Assembly (NCBI GenBank): GCA_001600635.1
Contig: BCKL01000002.1
Location: forward strand, 1,658,266 to 1,722,265
Length of the DNA stretch: 64,000 bases
Source: Leucosporidium creatinivorum
Lineage: Eukaryota > Basidiomycota > Microbotryomycetes > Leucosporidiales > Leucosporidiaceae
Direction of reading: 5' to 3'
The notes beneath the pieces were generated by a model, which saw only the letters and a program-made list of their open reading frames with translations, did no database searches and had not been told where the DNA came from. Position numbers and translations under genes: made by a program. How positions within the stretch are numbered: the stretch's first letter is position 1; the number at the start of each line of letters is the position of its first letter. Positions 44,806 through 55,859 of the stretch are shown here, piece by piece.

Positions 44806-45975
44806 ATGCGAGCCGCCTTCGTGCTCTCGGCGCTGCTCGGCGCTCGTCTCGTCGTCGCTACGGCGTACCTGCTGCCTCTGTACTCCTTTCCGAAAGAGGA
44901 TGGGACCTGCTGGCCGGCTGTTACAGCTGCAGCGTGAGTGAACCGCTCTTTCGTTCTCCTTCACCCGACCATCTCGCTCTCGCTCATCAGCTGACCTCGG
45001 CTCCACAGCGCCTCTCACCCCAAGCTCAACTGGATCATCATCCTCAACCCCAGCTCGGGTCCTTCGGAGCTCAGCAAGGTCAAGCCCATCCTCAACTGTG
45101 TCCTCCAGCTTCGGTCGGCCATTCCCACGGCCAAGCTGCTCGGCTATGTCTCGACCAAGTTCGGCAAGCGAGCGGTTTCGGAGGTGGTAGCGGTGCGTGT
45201 GACATTGGCCTCTGTACCTTCAGATCGCCGTTCTATCCACTTCTTGCGCTCCTCTCTGCGTTGCTGATCCGACAATTACTTCACAGGACATCAACACCTA
45301 CGCCACCTGGACCTCGGCGGAGGCTCAGCTCAACGGCAAGACCACCAAACTCGGCGCCCTCGACGGCATCTTCCTCGACGAGATGCCAGACAGGGACACA
45401 AACAACCTCGCTAGGCTCTACCTTGCATACGGTCGATATGTTTGGGAGAAGCTCGGCTCGGAGAAGGCTTTGGTGGTGATGAACCCGGGGACGAAGAGTG
45501 ATGCAGCGTTCTACAAGGAGGCGGATTTGATCGTGTCGTTTGAGACGGCTTACAGTAGTTGGAGGTGAGCTCGAGGCTGAGTGAGAGGTCCCCACCTTCG
45601 GTCAAGCTGACGTTCCGCTTCGCTCGGCGCGCGCTCCTCCCTCTCTGCGCCCATTTGTCCCACCTCTTCAATCTCAGCACCTCATCCGTCGCCTCCTCCA
45701 CCGAAACCCCGTACAGCAAGCAGGCCATCATGATCCATTCGCTCCCGAAAGGCGACAACTCTGTAGTCTCGACGTTGCTCGACACTCTCATCTCTCCAAT
45801 CACTCCAGTCGCCGCTGTCTGGCTCAGCGATCTCAATCTCGACAAGGAGGACATCTATGCGAGCTTCAGCAGCAGCTTTGCGGACGTGGTGAAGGGGCTG
45901 GATGAGCGGAATGCGAAGCTTTCGGCGAAGAGGCTAGCGAGGAGGGGGGTTGACTTAGACATTGTAAGGGGTTGA
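44806..45975 (+). CDS. Spherulin-4-type secreted protein, second of a tandem pair
   Basis: Signal peptide MRAAFVLSALLGARLVVATA, then YLLPLYSFPKEDGTCWPAV. Shared blocks with the first copy: WIIILNPSSGPSEL, AKLLGYVSTKFGKRA, LGALDGIFLDEMPD, ALVVMNPGTKSDAAFY, LIVSFETAYSSW, KQAIMIHSLPKG and VAAVWLSDLNL. The acidic DGIF-x-DE motif, the likely catalytic area by comparison with glycoside hydrolases, is kept. It has an intron inside the AVSEVVA|DINTYA region that the first copy lacks, so four introns in all. The two proteins differ widely outside the blocks, so the duplication is old. Confidence 0.9.
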
Positions 45976-46183
45976 GCGGGGAGCAAAAGCGAGTTTGAAA
46001 TCACCCAGCAGTGCGAGCGCTTAGAATGGCGAGCACGTCAGCCTCCATTTGAGAGAGCAAGTCCGCCGAGCTCGCAAGCCCTTCTCGTTCTCTCCGGCTC
46101 CTCAGCAAGCTCCGTAAGACCTATTAAGTAGCACTGCAGAGTTCTCTAGCTATGACAACCTGGTCTCAAGCTCTATGCGACCC

Positions 46184-47824
46184 CTACTCGTCATCACTCT
46201 CCTCGTACATGGCCTCGCCATCCTCATCATCGCTCTCCCAATCCTCCCCCTCTCCGTCCTCATCACTGTAATCCTCCTCCCCATCCATTTCGATATCACA
46301 GTTGACACCCTTCGCATGGCAGAGCACCTCGATGCTCTCCATCTGCGCCTCGGTGAGGTTCGACCCGGCGCGAATGGTGACCTGCTTGAGCGTCGCCGAA
46401 TGCGCGCGGATGAACGACTCCAAAGCCTCGTAAGGGATGGAAGGGCAGAAGCCGAGCTCGAACTCCTCGATCGGGAGTGTGGCGAACGAGTCGAGGAACT
46501 TGGCTTCGTGAAGGGTCGTGAGGACGAGGGTGTTGAGCTTGGGAAGGTCGAGGGGTTTCCCGAGCCATTTCGTGTTGTCCACCTCCGAGTTGGTGTGGGG
46601 TACGTCGTCAATGTCGAGGACTTCGAGGGTGGGGGTGAACTTGTGGACGAGGGTGCGGAAGGAAGGGAAGGAGAGCTCCTCGCAGCCTTCGAGCGCGAGG
46701 ATCTTGAGCGGCGCCTTCCAGTTGGCCGCGGCGAATTGATCGTTGACGTAGGGAGCCGAGACGAGGGAGAGGGTCTCGAGCTTCTCGTAGCCGACGAGAG
46801 TCTGGAGGAGCTCGTCGCGGCCGGCGGGGGTCATCATGAGGCCGACGTCGAGCCGCAGGACGTTGGGGAAGTGGGAGAGGAAGGCGGCGACCTCGCCCTC
46901 GGTGTACATCGAAGCCTGCTCGTTGGAGAGGGTGAGATCCTCAATCTTGGAGCCGACCTTCTTAGCGGCTTCCATCACGTAGTCGATCTCGAGGGGCTCG
47001 GCCGACTTGAACGACTTGAGGTAGTGGAAGTCAAAGTCAAGGGTGTCGAGGTTGGGGAGGTGGCCGAGCATGGTGGAGAAGAAGAGTCCACGAGCGCGCG
47101 ATTGGCGGACCTCGAGCGAGAGGTTGTCGGCGGAGACGCCAGAGTACTCCTCTGCCTTCTTGACGAGCTCCTCGCTGGGAAGGACGACCTCCTGCTCCTC
47201 CTCATTGACCTCTTCGGGGTCGATGTCGTTTTGCGAGAAGGTGACGCCGAGGACGTGTTGAGAGTGGCGAGGGAGGATCTCGGAGATGAAGGCGTAAACC
47301 GACTCGGTGGAGCGATCGGTGAAGTCGACGTGCTGTTTGAGTGGGGCTAGGTCAGCTGCAGTGCACTACGCAACTCGAGGTCAATCACCCACCTTCCACA
47401 AGAAAGGCTGAGCGAGACCAGCAAACTCGGCGTTGACACGGCAGAGGTTGCTCATCGAGCTTGGCTCGGCGGGACCTCCACAGCAGCCTCCTCCCGGGGC
47501 ATGCTGGTGCTCCTCATCGTCCTCCTCTCCCTCCGCGACCGCGCCATGTCCGTGCGAGTGCTCATGCGCATGCCCGTGTCCATGTCCGTGATGGGTTGGG
47601 GTTGGGTGATCATGCGAGCAGTTCTCGCCATGAACGTGCGGCGCTCCCTCCGGCTCGTCGTCATCGACTTCCTCCTCCTCGAGGTCCTCGAATAGAGATT
47701 CGTCAATCTCGTCTTGCTCGTCCACTTGGTCGACCATCTCGACGATGCGGAGCTTGAGCTCGGGAGGGAGGTTACCGAGCGAAGGAGGGCCGGTAGGCTC
47801 GAGAGTGGTGGGGACGGTGGACAT
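46184..47824 (-). CDS. F-box/LRR-like protein with a histidine-rich insert
   Basis: The start at 47824 gives MSTVPTTLEPTGPPSLG, then an F-box-like opening (LPPELKLRIVEMVDQ) that is split by a long acidic and His-rich insert: DLEEEEVDDDEPEG, then HGENCSHDHPTPTHHGHGHG, then HAHEHSHGHG. A Gly/Cys cluster GGGCCGG follows. The F-box-like part resumes with SMSNLCRVNAEFAGLAQPFLWK. One intron, 47333-47392, leads to the LRR body (LDTLDFDFHYLKS, VLRLDVGLMMTP, KLETLSLVSAPYV, LKILALEGCEELS, TLEVLDIDDVPH, LNTLVLTTLHEA). An acidic tail ends AMYEESDDE. Total 526 residues. Poly-His of this kind binds Zn, Ni or Cu in other proteins; metal control of the adaptor is speculative. Confidence 0.84.
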
Positions 47825-48775
47825 GGTGTGGCTGCGGGATGCAGGAGAGCGTCAGTACATGTGCTCTAGTACATCCGAGGCCAAGCGTCGCGGATACATG
47901 CTCAAGAGCGTGAAGCCCAGCGGCTCCACCCTCCTCTGCGAAAGCCGAGCTGGGCTGCAATCTCCCGATATAGGGTGGGCGTGATGGCTGCTGGTAAGCA
48001 CAGCTCCGCAATAGTACGCGTCCTTCAACATTACAGACGAGAGACGCCGCTCGCCGAGCAGCCTCATCTCGCCGGGGAGGCGAAGTCAGCTCGCTCAGCG
48101 CGCCCGCGCAGGGCAATGGGAGCACGAGAGCAGCGCTCAAGCTGGCATAACCACCAGAGGTAGCCTGGCCAGCCGCCCCAGTCTGTGCTGGAGCAGCCAG
48201 CGCAAGCTCACGGCGTCCCTTAGCTCGAGCAAGCGCAACGTTCCGTCGCTTCTCCGCCTTTCAGGTCCTCCTGCACCTCAGCAGGAACCCCACATACTCG
48301 AGCAATCCTTCCTGCCCCCTCCCCAGCTGCTGCACTGCTACTCACCTGTTCTAAGAGCTCTGAGCAGAAAGTTGAGCGAGGAAGCGAAAGATGCAAGTTT
48401 CGACGGCTGAGAAGGGGCGAGTCGAGCTGTTGTAGGTGTGTAGAGGTGTGTATTCCTACTGTCGAGCTCCTGTAGGTCGCTGGGCGGGTCGAAGTAGCAG
48501 CTGAATTAGCTGGGCGAGCGAGGCGGGAGGGGGAAGTGAGCTCGCCCGCGAGATTTCTCAAAGTCGTGGCGAGGGGCCGAGCTCAGCGAGGAGCTGCGAG
48601 GAGCAGATTTGCTGGGGTACAGGCGAGCTGAAGGGCACTCGTAGATACGCAATAAATCAACAGCACATCTATGTACCCATTCTAGGCGACCGTACAGGTT
48701 TACTCGGCCGAACCTCATCGCCGAACCGCCCTCCGCCGCCCTCTACCCCAACGATAACCCTACAAACCGAGCCCA
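47825..48775. other. Intergenic region, no supported gene
   Basis: About 950 bases between two same-strand genes. Probably the promoter of the His-rich F-box gene and the 3'UTR of the next. No open frame with protein-like content or splice logic. Confidence 0.45.
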
Positions 48776-50240
48776 CTACTCATCAGTATTAACAACCCTC
48801 AACTTCCACTCCCTCTGCCCCTCCCCAGCCCCTCCCACATGCATAGGCCTCGGACTCCCACTCCTCTCCAACTCGTGAGTCTCATCGTTACTCGGGCTGG
48901 GCGTCCTCCAGCTGACATCCTGATGACCCTCGGAGGAGCTGATATTGGGTGAGTGGGTCTCTTGAGTGATGGGAGGGAGGACTGGAGCGCCGGACCGAGA
49001 GTGCGAGAAGGAGTGGGAGTGGGAATGGCCGAGAGAGTGAGGGCCGTTGGAGGCGAAAGGGGAGTCGAGCTGGGAGGAGTGGTTGCCTTCGGAAGAGTAG
49101 TAGGAGCTGCGACCTTGTGAGGCGCCCAGAGCTCCCACCGCCGCTCCAGCACCCAACGCCGCCGCCGAACCTCCCGCCCCCGGCGCTCCTCTCATCACCC
49201 CTCCCCCTCCACCAACCTCCTCCATCCCCCCTTCATCATCCTCATCGCCTCCAAAGCCTCTCCTTCCTGTCGGCTTAGTCTGCTCAGGGTACAGCACCGC
49301 CGATCTATCAATCTCGGGCCAGCGGATTCCATCGTCCTTCGAGCGATTCTTGCGAGAGCGGAGGAGGAGGAGGGTGGCGAGGACGAGGAGGGCTAGGCCG
49401 CCTACTACGCCGCCGGCTGTGGAGTGTAAGGCTGGTCAGTAAACGCTAGTTTGATTCGAGGGGCGAGAGCGAGAAAGCGTACCGATGGCTCCCGACCGGG
49501 CACCGCTGGACATGCCTCCCGATGCAGGCGCTTTTGTTGGTGATGAAGCTGAGCCTGAACCAGTGAGGATCCGAGTGGAGTAGACTGTGTACAGTCAGTC
49601 GAGGAGTCAGCTTGAGCGGCGCACGATCAAGTCCGAACCCCTCGGCTCGGCTTGGCTCACCAGTCTGCACCGCTGCTCCTCCCGAGAAGATGGTGCTGAC
49701 CGCCGCGGTCTCGACGATGGCTGTAGGAGGCTCGCGGTAAGATAATGAACGAACCAGGCTTCACAACTCAGCACTCACTCGAAGTCGACGAGCCCGAATA
49801 GTAAGGCGAGGGATCTAGCTCCTCGTCGACACTGGAAGAGGCAGAACTGGAGGTCGGCGATGTTGATGATCTGCCGCACGTATCTAGATCAGCTACATCC
49901 CCTCCAGCCCACTCCGAATCCGAACGCACTCGCTCGGCGCGCCCTTGGAAGGCGAGCTCGTCTCCTCCAGCGTTGCGCTCGTCGCGCTAGTACTGGCACT
50001 AGACTCCGAGGTCGGTGGCGGTGTGCTGGTGCTATCGGCCGGCAGCGTTGAACTCGAACTGACGGCGCTGCTGCTGCTGCTGCTGCTGGACGAGGCCGGA
50101 GCGCTCTCGCTAGTTGCGAGAGGATCGGTCGTAGCAGCCGGATCTGTAGCATCCACTGCTTGTCTCTTCCCCCATGCTCTATGCGCCGGCGAAGGCGAAC
50201 GTTGCATCACTTGTCGGCGAGCGGGAGAGGCAGGATTCAT
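48776..50240 (-). CDS. Single-pass membrane protein, member 1 of a tandem trio
   Basis: The first usable ATG, at 50240, gives MNPASPARRQVMQRSPSP followed by AWGKRQAVDATDP. No signal peptide is present. The ectodomain is Ser/Thr/Ala-rich (a nine-Ser run, then STLPADSTSTPPPTSESSAS) and so likely O-mannosylated. After several short exons (SSSASSSVDEELDPSPYYSG, IVETAAVSTIFSGGAAVQT, STRILTGSGSASSP) comes one transmembrane helix, GGVVGGLALLVLATLLLLRS, with RKNRSKDD behind it. By the positive-inside rule the C-terminus is cytosolic: a Gly-rich, His/Ser-rich tail ending KLRVVNTDE. Architecture is that of fungal wall-stress sensors (Wsc/Mid2/Axl2-like) but no named ectodomain is recognised. A leader intron lies at 50277-50358. 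Confidence 0.72.
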
Positions 50241-50825
50241 TGAAGCTGAGGCGGTGCTGAGCTGTTAGGGTGTGATCTGTAGTTGATCCGAGGGGTCAGC
50301 TTGGTGTAGAGTACCAGATGCATCTACTCTGCTATTATGTAGCGTTTCAGCTGCTCACCTCGCTGAAGTAGCAATCACCAAACGAGAGCGATTGTTTGAC
50401 CCTTCTGACCTTCGGGCTGTGGTCGGATCCGGTGGGAGAGGATATAGGCAGGTCGTCTGCAGTCTGGCAGGCGTCCTAGTGAGTCGGATCGATTGATGGT
50501 GCTGTGGCAATGTACGAGGCGCGATGAGGGCGAAGGGATAGCTGCTTTCGAGGTTTGGAGGCCGAGGCCTCGCTTTCGGGAACGAAGGGGAGTCGCTGCA
50601 CTCGTACTGTAATTTACGAGCAGGTGAGAGCTTAGCTTGGCATATGCAGTGGGATAACATCTGAGGAGAGATGTCGAGAAGCGACCTCAACTAAGCAAGG
50701 GCATCGCCAAGACCGAGACCGAAGCTCCGGGCTTCTCGCAGGTTGCAGGAGAACGCCGAGGTAAGCTTACATGGTTGCATGACACTTAAGCCACTGGTAG
50801 ATAACCCTCAAAATACTCCCTTCCC
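50241..50825. other. Intergenic region between trio members 1 and 2
   Basis: About 585 bases holding the leader and promoter of member 1, including the leader intron 50277-50358, and the 3'UTR of member 2. Nothing else is supported. Confidence 0.45.
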
Positions 50826-52144
50826 CTACTTTCCCCCAGCAGACCCTCTCCGCCCTCCACTCCCCTCCATCGGCGAGGTCTCCTTCCTTGCAGAAAGGGC
50901 AAAGCTCGAGCGCGGGTCCCACCAGTGTTCGTTCATCGGCTTCTCGAGACTCGTTCCCTCCTCTCCGACCCTGCTGTCCCCGAGGTTGGTTCTCGCCGCC
51001 TCTCCAGCCGAGGTGGAAGCGATCGCCGAACTTGCTTCTCCTCGTTCGTAAGCCACGGTGTACGGCTCGGGGATGATGACGTTGTGCTCCTTGCCTTCCT
51101 CATCTTGGTTCCGAGCGCCTCCCGGTAACGCGAGCAAGGGGGAGTGACGGCGTCGGCGAAGGACGAGGAAAATGGAAAGGAGGATCAGGCCGACGAGGAG
51201 GACACCGCCGACTACACCTCCCGCTGGGATGTGCTTGATGTCAGTGACCGCCTCGATGAGTGGAATAGTTGAAGGCGCACCGATGGCACCAGCGTTGACC
51301 TTCTTCCCAGCTGGAGCAGCAGCAGTAAGCCCCGACTTGTTCGGCGCCGAGCTCGGAGCAAACGAGCTGACGCTGTCGGTCGCAGAGCCCGATTCCGAGC
51401 TAGACTGCGAGAGTATGTAGGTTTCTGTGGTTGTGAGTGTGCTGACGGGGATAGAGGTGGGCTGTCCCAGAGCGTTGGTAGTAGGCGAGAAAGCTGCTCG
51501 GCGAAGCAAGGGAAGTGTCGTCAGCGCCGAACAGGCACAGATTCAGGACCAGAGGGGGAAGCTTACAGGTCCCAATCACATTGACGATAAAATCTGAGCA
51601 GCAAGCAATTTGAATCAGCGACTGCTGAGCTACTGCAACAGCGAGAGAGACCCGAAGCTCACAAGTCCCTCCCCCCTCGTCCACGATCCCACCTCGAACA
51701 GTCTCGATATAGTCCGTCGCGGCGGGATCTAGTCACCTCTTACAATTAGCAAACACCTCTCCACCAGCTGCAGGACCACTCACTGGTTCCCCTCCCCGGC
51801 AGCGACGTCTGAGTCGGCAGCCCCTCCAAATTACTCCACTCCGTTGGCGCCACGAACCGACTCACCACCGTCGCGTCCACGATATCGATGTGATCCTCCG
51901 CATGTAGTGAAGGCTGTCCCGTGTACAGCGTAAACGTCTCCCCAGCGGGGAGGGTCGTATCGATTGGAATCGGCGCGACGTCCGTTTGGTCCACTACGCT
52001 GCCTGAGGCGGTGTAGAGGGTTAGGTAGGGCTGGAGGAGGCTACCGGAGATGATGAGATCCCGCTTGAGAAGGGAGGGGGCGTTCCCGCGCCTTCCCGGG
52101 GGAGGGAGAGCGAGCGGATTGGCTGGTTCGGCGAAGGCGGGCAT
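50826..52144 (-). CDS. Single-pass membrane protein, member 2 of a tandem trio
   Basis: The first in-frame ATG is at 52144 (MPAFAEPANPLALPPPGRRG). A dibasic site follows in NAPSLLKRDLIISGSLLQPY. The ectodomain has a beta-type start shared with member 3 (KRDLII, LPAGETFTLYTG) and a linker FIVNVIGT, then a Ser/Thr-rich stalk. One helix, GGVVGGVLLVGLILLSIFLV, is followed by LRRRRHS. The cytosolic tail ends GRRGSAGGK. Exons are joined by three introns (for example the one ending TAG near 51730 before PAATDYIETV). There is no N-terminal signal peptide. If membrane-inserted, the single helix must act as the targeting signal with the N-terminus outside. Confidence 0.74.
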
Positions 52145-52566
52145 GGCGAGCGAGTCGAGATGAGATGAGAAGGGCTCGGCGGCTTCGGGGCGGGCGATGA
52201 GAGTCGTGGGAGAGGTGCAAGCTGGATAGAATGAGTGGTCGAGCGAGAGAAAGAGATCCAGCAGCTCCACAAATCATCACCTCGCGAGCAGCCTGGGTTA
52301 AAACCGTCTCTCGCTCTCAGAGCTCGGTGAGTCGCATCGGGGGCGTGAATTCATGGCGAGCATAAAGTGATTGCAGCAGTGAATCAATACAGCAGATCAG
52401 ATTGAAACGAGACGAGATCGCTGAGTGAGATGGAAGAGGCGAAACTTGAAAAAGTCAGCTCACGGCGCTGACCCTCAGCGCTCCCTCTTCGGCGCCATCC
52501 GAGCTGCAGTGGGAAGGAAGCTGAATGAGACGACTCACAGAATGACGTCTGACTGAACACCACCCC
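52145..52566. other. Intergenic region between trio members 2 and 3
   Basis: About 420 bases: leader and promoter of member 2 and 3'UTR of member 3. An open frame continues upstream of the ATG of member 2 but has no methionine codon. Confidence 0.45.
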
Positions 52567-53881
52567 TCAGAGTACCCCATCACCCCACCTTCCTCCTCCA
52601 GCCTGCGCTGCCGCTCCTCCTCCTCCATCACGTCCCCTCGCCGAAGCAGCACCCGTCGACCCGCCAGACTCATAGCTCGCCATCGGCTGTTCCCACCTAC
52701 TCTCCCCTCCTCCTGCATATCCTTGCGCTGACGCCGGCGAGGCATAGCCCAGCGCTCCCCCTCCTCCCCCTCCTCCAGAATGAGCCTCCTCCACCGAGCT
52801 CGCCGAGTTCTCCTTGTAGTTGCTCGTCCCAATCGCCTTGTGCTCGGGTTCAGAGGTCCATCCTCCTCCTCCTTCGTTTGCTCGAGTGGTGTAGCTGCTG
52901 TTCGAGGCGCGACGATTGCGACGTCGGCGGAGGAGGAAGAAGCCAAAGATGAGCAAGGCGAGGAGGAGGGCGCCTGCTACGACTCCGCCTGCTGTTGTAC
53001 GAGATCGACGTTAGTTGAAGTGAGAAGAGACGAAGAGGAGGGATACAAACCAATAGCGCCCGTATTGCTCTTCTTGCCCGCTCCCTTGGACTTGGCGGCC
53101 GAGGGCCCCGAGAGGGTCGAGTTGCTGCTTTGAGTAGGTCGGTTGATGCCTAGTAGATCAAGGTCGGTCAGCTGTAATCTTGAGCTGAATAGAAGAACAG
53201 AGCAGAAGGAGCGCACCATCATTTCCAGACTGAACCACCGAGCCCGGCGTGGGCGAGCCCGATGCGCCAGAGGCGACGGGAGTGGCTATAGTTGACGAGA
53301 ACTGCGTCAGCTTTGCTCCGACTCGAACAGATATGAAACGTACATCCTATTGGTGAGCCCAGAGCGGTAGTGGGAGGAGGATGAGGGTGAGACGGCCGGA
53401 AGGTCAATCTTCGGGCGAGGAGGAGTTGTAGGGAAGGGGGCTCACCAGTGTTGCCTACGTCCGCGGTGCCTCTGCATCAAGTTGAACAGATAAGAACACG
53501 TCAGCTCTCCCGCCCTCTCCCCTCCTCCCAGCGCCTTCAAACTCACCCGAGCCCACTGGCACCACCGCCGAGCGTACTGCTCGCCAGCGGAGCAGAGACC
53601 ACCACTTGCCTTGTCGCCGTAACGGGGACGAGCCTTCCCGCGACACTAACACTAGCGCTCACCGCCCGATAGTACGTGAACGTCTCGCCAGCCGGGACGA
53701 CGGTGTCGACGGTCGTGGGGCTGAAGACGACGAGGGAGGAGAGGCCGTTCGGGGAGTCGATGGTAACGGGTTGAAGGAGGGCCGTGTCGATGATGAGGTC
53801 GCGCTTTGGCTCCTTCACTCTGGGCGAACGAGCGAGTTTCCTTCCCGCCTCGGAGTCGAGCGAAGAGCGAGCTTGGGGCAT
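52567..53881 (-). CDS. Single-pass membrane protein, member 3 of a tandem trio
   Basis: The first in-frame ATG is at 53881 (MPQARSSLDSEAGRKLARSP), followed by RVKEPKRDLIIDTALLQPV, which aligns with KRDLIISGSLLQPY of member 2. Shared motif VVPAGETFTYYRA. The Ser/Thr/Gly-rich stalk is split over small exons (GTADVGNT, TPVASGASGSPTPGS, INRPTQSSNSTLSGPS). The helix is GGVVAGALLLALLIFGFFLL with RRRRNRRAS behind it. The cytosolic tail is Gly-rich (EEAHSGGGGGGGALGYAS) and ends GGRWGDGVL. Same type-III-like topology as the neighbours. Gene order and motif sharing show old tandem duplication. Confidence 0.74.
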
Positions 53882-54744
53882 GTCGATTCCGGTCGAGGGC
53901 GGGCGAGACAGAGCTGTAGGGTAGTAGACTTTTGACCTAGCTGGCAAGGTCAAGCTGTACTTGAGTCGATCTGAGCTAGACGAGGAGCGAAATGTGGCAA
54001 GAAGCAAAGAGACGAGCCCTCTCTCGCGGGAAGACAAGTCGAGCGGGAAGCTTCGAATCGTCCTCCGCTCCCGGAGCACCTGAGCTATGTTCCAGCTCTG
54101 AGCCCTTGCGGGAAGCTTGCTGCTGTGATATAGATGAGAGGGGGCAGCTTCCCGCGCGAAGAAGGGGGTTCCCGTGCGCCTCAGGAGGAGCGAAGGGGAG
54201 GGAGGCTCGGCGCCGAGCTCGCTCTCCTTGCAGCTGGTAGATCTAGAACCAGCCCAAAAGTCGAGAGTGTAAGCTCGGGACTGCTACTCAGCACTAATAG
54301 AGGCCCCGGCGCGCTTCTCGGCCGCTGTTCCCGCCCTGCACACTTTCCCCTCGACCAAATCAGCGCCGAGCTTCGTTCTCTTCTCTTCTCGCTCGCTCAT
54401 TCTCTCCTCTCCCTACCCTCTCTCTCCATCGACCGACGAGTCTGGCCAAGAAACTGGGATCACAATGCAAAGAACGATATATCTGAGAGTCCGAGGGGTG
54501 AAGAGGAGAGGAAGTGAGAAGCTGCCGAGCCCAACAGCTCGTCGCGATTCGACTGAGCGTGGCTACAAGTTGGTGAGGGGAAGGGAGGGAGGGGGGCGCT
54601 AATCACGAGAGGGGAGAGGGTGGTGGTGTAGTGGTACAAACGAACGAGAGAAAACGAAAATCCAAGACCCCCGTGCTCCTTCCTTCCTCCCCCGCCCCTT
54701 CCCCTTCCCCTCCTCAACTCCTCCACCGAAAGCGAAAGAACGCT
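53882..54744. other. Intergenic region, no supported gene
   Basis: About 860 bases between trio member 3 and the Spo12-like gene. No coding exon could be supported. Pyrimidine-rich tracts lie around 54380-54440 and 54670-54720. Confidence 0.45.
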
Positions 54745-55859
54745 CTACAGGCCCATCGGCGTGTTCTCACTACTGCCAAGGGTGGACTGCTGGCCAAGTC
54801 CAGAAGGCTTGTTTCCGGGTACGAGTTGGGATCCGGACGATTGGGAGGATTGGAAGGAGGAGGAGAGGGAGAGGGGTTTGCCCCTTTGAGTTTGGAGAGA
54901 GGAGGGAGGGGGGCGGGTCAGTGATGGAACGAATGAGAGTGGTGAGGTGGGCGGAGCACGGGGTGCTCTGGATGGACGAGGCGACCGACTCGGCGCTCGG
55001 CGTCGAACAAGCGGGCGTCGAGCTCCGAGCCCTCAGCTCCGCCGATTTCCGGTGGGATCGCGAGGGAGCCTCTCAAAGGAGATCAAGGAGCACCGCCAGT
55101 CCTCGGCTCCCTTAGCTAAAGACCGACCGGCGCATGCCCTCGCCGCTGCCCCCTCGCGCTCCGCCCGACGCCCAACACCGCTCTCGAGTCCTGAGACGCG
55201 CGAACTCACTTGGTGTAATGCCTCTGCTTGGACTGGACCAACTTCTTGGTGCAAGGCGAGACCATCGTATCGGTGGGAGAGCAGAAGGATTGTCTGTTGG
55301 ATGCGAGCGAGCGGGTTGTTGTTCGGTGTTGAGTGAGGTGGACGATACGGAGGAGTAGGGAGCAAGGAAGACGAAGTGAGATGTAGCGCGATAGTTGGAG
55401 GGAAAGTTGAAAGGTAGGAAAGGCGAGAATGTAGGTTTGTAGGCGAACAGCGCGGCGAGAAGTGGCGAATGTTGAGTGATTGGTTTTCGACGGCAGCGGC
55501 GGGCGGAGAGCGAGGAGAGGGAGTAGAATGTAGGGCGGTAGGGGCAGTGCGTAGAGTCGTGCAGAATGGATAAGAGGGTGCAGATTTGAGAAGAGTAGAG
55601 TCAAGACACAGTCAGCTCTGCGTCCCATTCCTCTCTGCTCCAACACTCCCCAATTCTGTAGCAATACTCACCCTCCGGCAGCCATTTTCTTCATCAAGAA
55701 CCCTTTAGCACCCAAGGTCATCTTGCCATGTCCTTGCTCTACTGCACCAGAGCCTTGAGGGAGTTGAGCTTGCTCGGAAGGGGCGACGTGCATCGACTGA
55801 ACAGCCGTGGTGGAAGTAGAAGGGGAGGCGGACGAGACGTTGATTGAGGGGAACGACAT
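54745..55859 (-). CDS. Small Spo12-family-like protein
   Basis: Three exons, 55672-55859, 55210-55293 and 54745-54883, total 411 nt or 136 residues, in phase. Exon 1 encodes a Ser/Thr/Gln-rich part and KMTLGAKGFLMKKMAAGG. Exon 2 carries DTMVSPCTKKLVQSKQRHYT, running into KGKPLSLSSSFQ of exon 3. That S-P-C-T-K-K-L...K-x-R-H-x-x-K-G-K-P pattern is what I recall of the Spo12 family (PF05032), short nuclear regulators of mitotic exit and meiosis (FEAR network in yeast). The rest of exon 3 is Ser/Gln/Gly-rich and ends ENTPMGL. Both introns are unusually long (378 and 326 nt) against about 60 elsewhere. No search was done, so the family call is tentative. Confidence 0.62.

Noticed and set aside
52145-52270. 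N-terminal extension of trio member 2 upstream of 52144
   Set aside because: The frame is open but contains no ATG; the first methionine aligns in position with the start of member 3.
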